From: CAUTUX01 sp963545485
GTDB lineage: Bacteria > Bacillota > Clostridia > Christensenellales > CAG-917
Length of the DNA stretch: 64,000 bases
Reading direction: 5' to 3'
Assembly: GCA_963545485.1 (NCBI GenBank)
Contig: CAUUJG010000004.1
Span: forward strand, 32,491 to 96,490
Numbering within the stretch: position 1 is the first letter of the stretch; each line of letters begins with the position of its first letter. Below, piece after piece: positions 63,770-64,000 of this stretch. The notes beneath the pieces were generated by a model. It was not told the origin of the DNA, did not search any database, and saw only the letters and a list, made by a program, of their open reading frames with translations. Made by a program: the position numbers and the translations under genes.

Positions 63770-64000
63770 TGGCTTCTTTGATCAAGCAGACAACTCAAAA
63801 TATATAAATTTAATTGAAAAAATTTTTTAAAAAACAATATTGTTAAATTGGTATAAAGGGTTTTAGACAAAAAAATCTGCTTTGGATGTGGGGTAAAAGC
63901 AATATACAAAACATAATACAAAAAGGAGTTTTGACAAAAACCGTTATTGACTTTGGTTCTATATATTCTCATCTTTGACAGTTGTGGGTACACCAACCCA

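Overview
The window looks like the replication-origin region of a low-GC, Gram-positive, Clostridia-like member of the Bacillota. The evidence is an A/T-rich sequence with strong Shine-Dalgarno sites, the rpmH-rnpA-yidD-yidC-jag-mnmE-mnmG cluster, a paired GlgC/GlgD glycogen operon (typical of Clostridia), and dnaA, dnaN, recF, gyrB, gyrA and a ParB-family gene within about 14 kb of one another. Genus cannot be read from the sequence. Left of about 26.4 kb almost every gene is on the minus strand, and from 26.4 to 41.8 kb nearly all are on the plus strand, as expected for two replichores leaving an origin. A cluster of DnaA boxes at 27.97-28.17 kb is the likely oriC. dnaA itself is inverted and convergent with dnaN.

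Layout. 1-6.3 kb is accessory DNA with conjugative-element character: an Ig-repeat lipoprotein cut by the window edge, a VirD4/TraG coupling ATPase, an XRE regulator, a sigma-region-4-like protein split at an A9 run, a Com-like zinc ribbon and a LexA-type repressor. A likely IS200/IS605 right-end (omega-RNA-like) scar lies between it and mnmG. 6.3-22.1 kb is housekeeping: tRNA modification (mnmG, mnmE), membrane insertion (yidC, yidD, jag), rnpA, rpmH, argS, ychF, a GH13 alpha-glucosidase, a nitroreductase-like protein and gyrAB. 22.1-25.6 kb holds a parS site, a frameshifted AlbA_2-type ATP-binding regulator and about 1.3 kb of T-rich DNA without convincing genes but with a recurring T-tract/GGTGC motif. 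25.6-31.9 kb holds mtnN, rsmG, parB, oriC, dnaN, dnaA and recF. 31.9-41.8 kb is a glycogen/alpha-glucan operon: glgB, glgC, glgD, glgA, glgP and a second GH13 enzyme.

41.8-48 kb is a second accessory region. An IS256-family element has split a second ATP-binding regulator gene and left a 7-bp target duplication. It is followed by an AlkD-like glycosylase, a type II restriction-modification locus whose nuclease reads through but whose cytosine methyltransferase carries two single-base homopolymer deletions, a tRNA-Asn gene, and a small protein with RNA-ligase nucleotidyltransferase motifs. 48-64 kb returns to chromosomal genes: a 1203-residue membrane-anchored repeat protein paired with a CvpA-like membrane protein; an SDR reductase, lipid kinase and nagB in one tight operon; a U32 peptidase-family protein; ftsH-cysE-cysS; lepB; a predicted alpha/beta hydrolase; and an unrecognised protein with a membrane segment at each end. 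Several of the last genes have promoters so close to the start codon that their mRNAs should be leaderless.

Single-base homopolymer frameshifts occur several times, but only in accessory genes. Core genes with runs of eight identical bases (yidC, argS, dnaA) read through cleanly. That favours real decay or slippage over general sequencing error, though it does not prove it.
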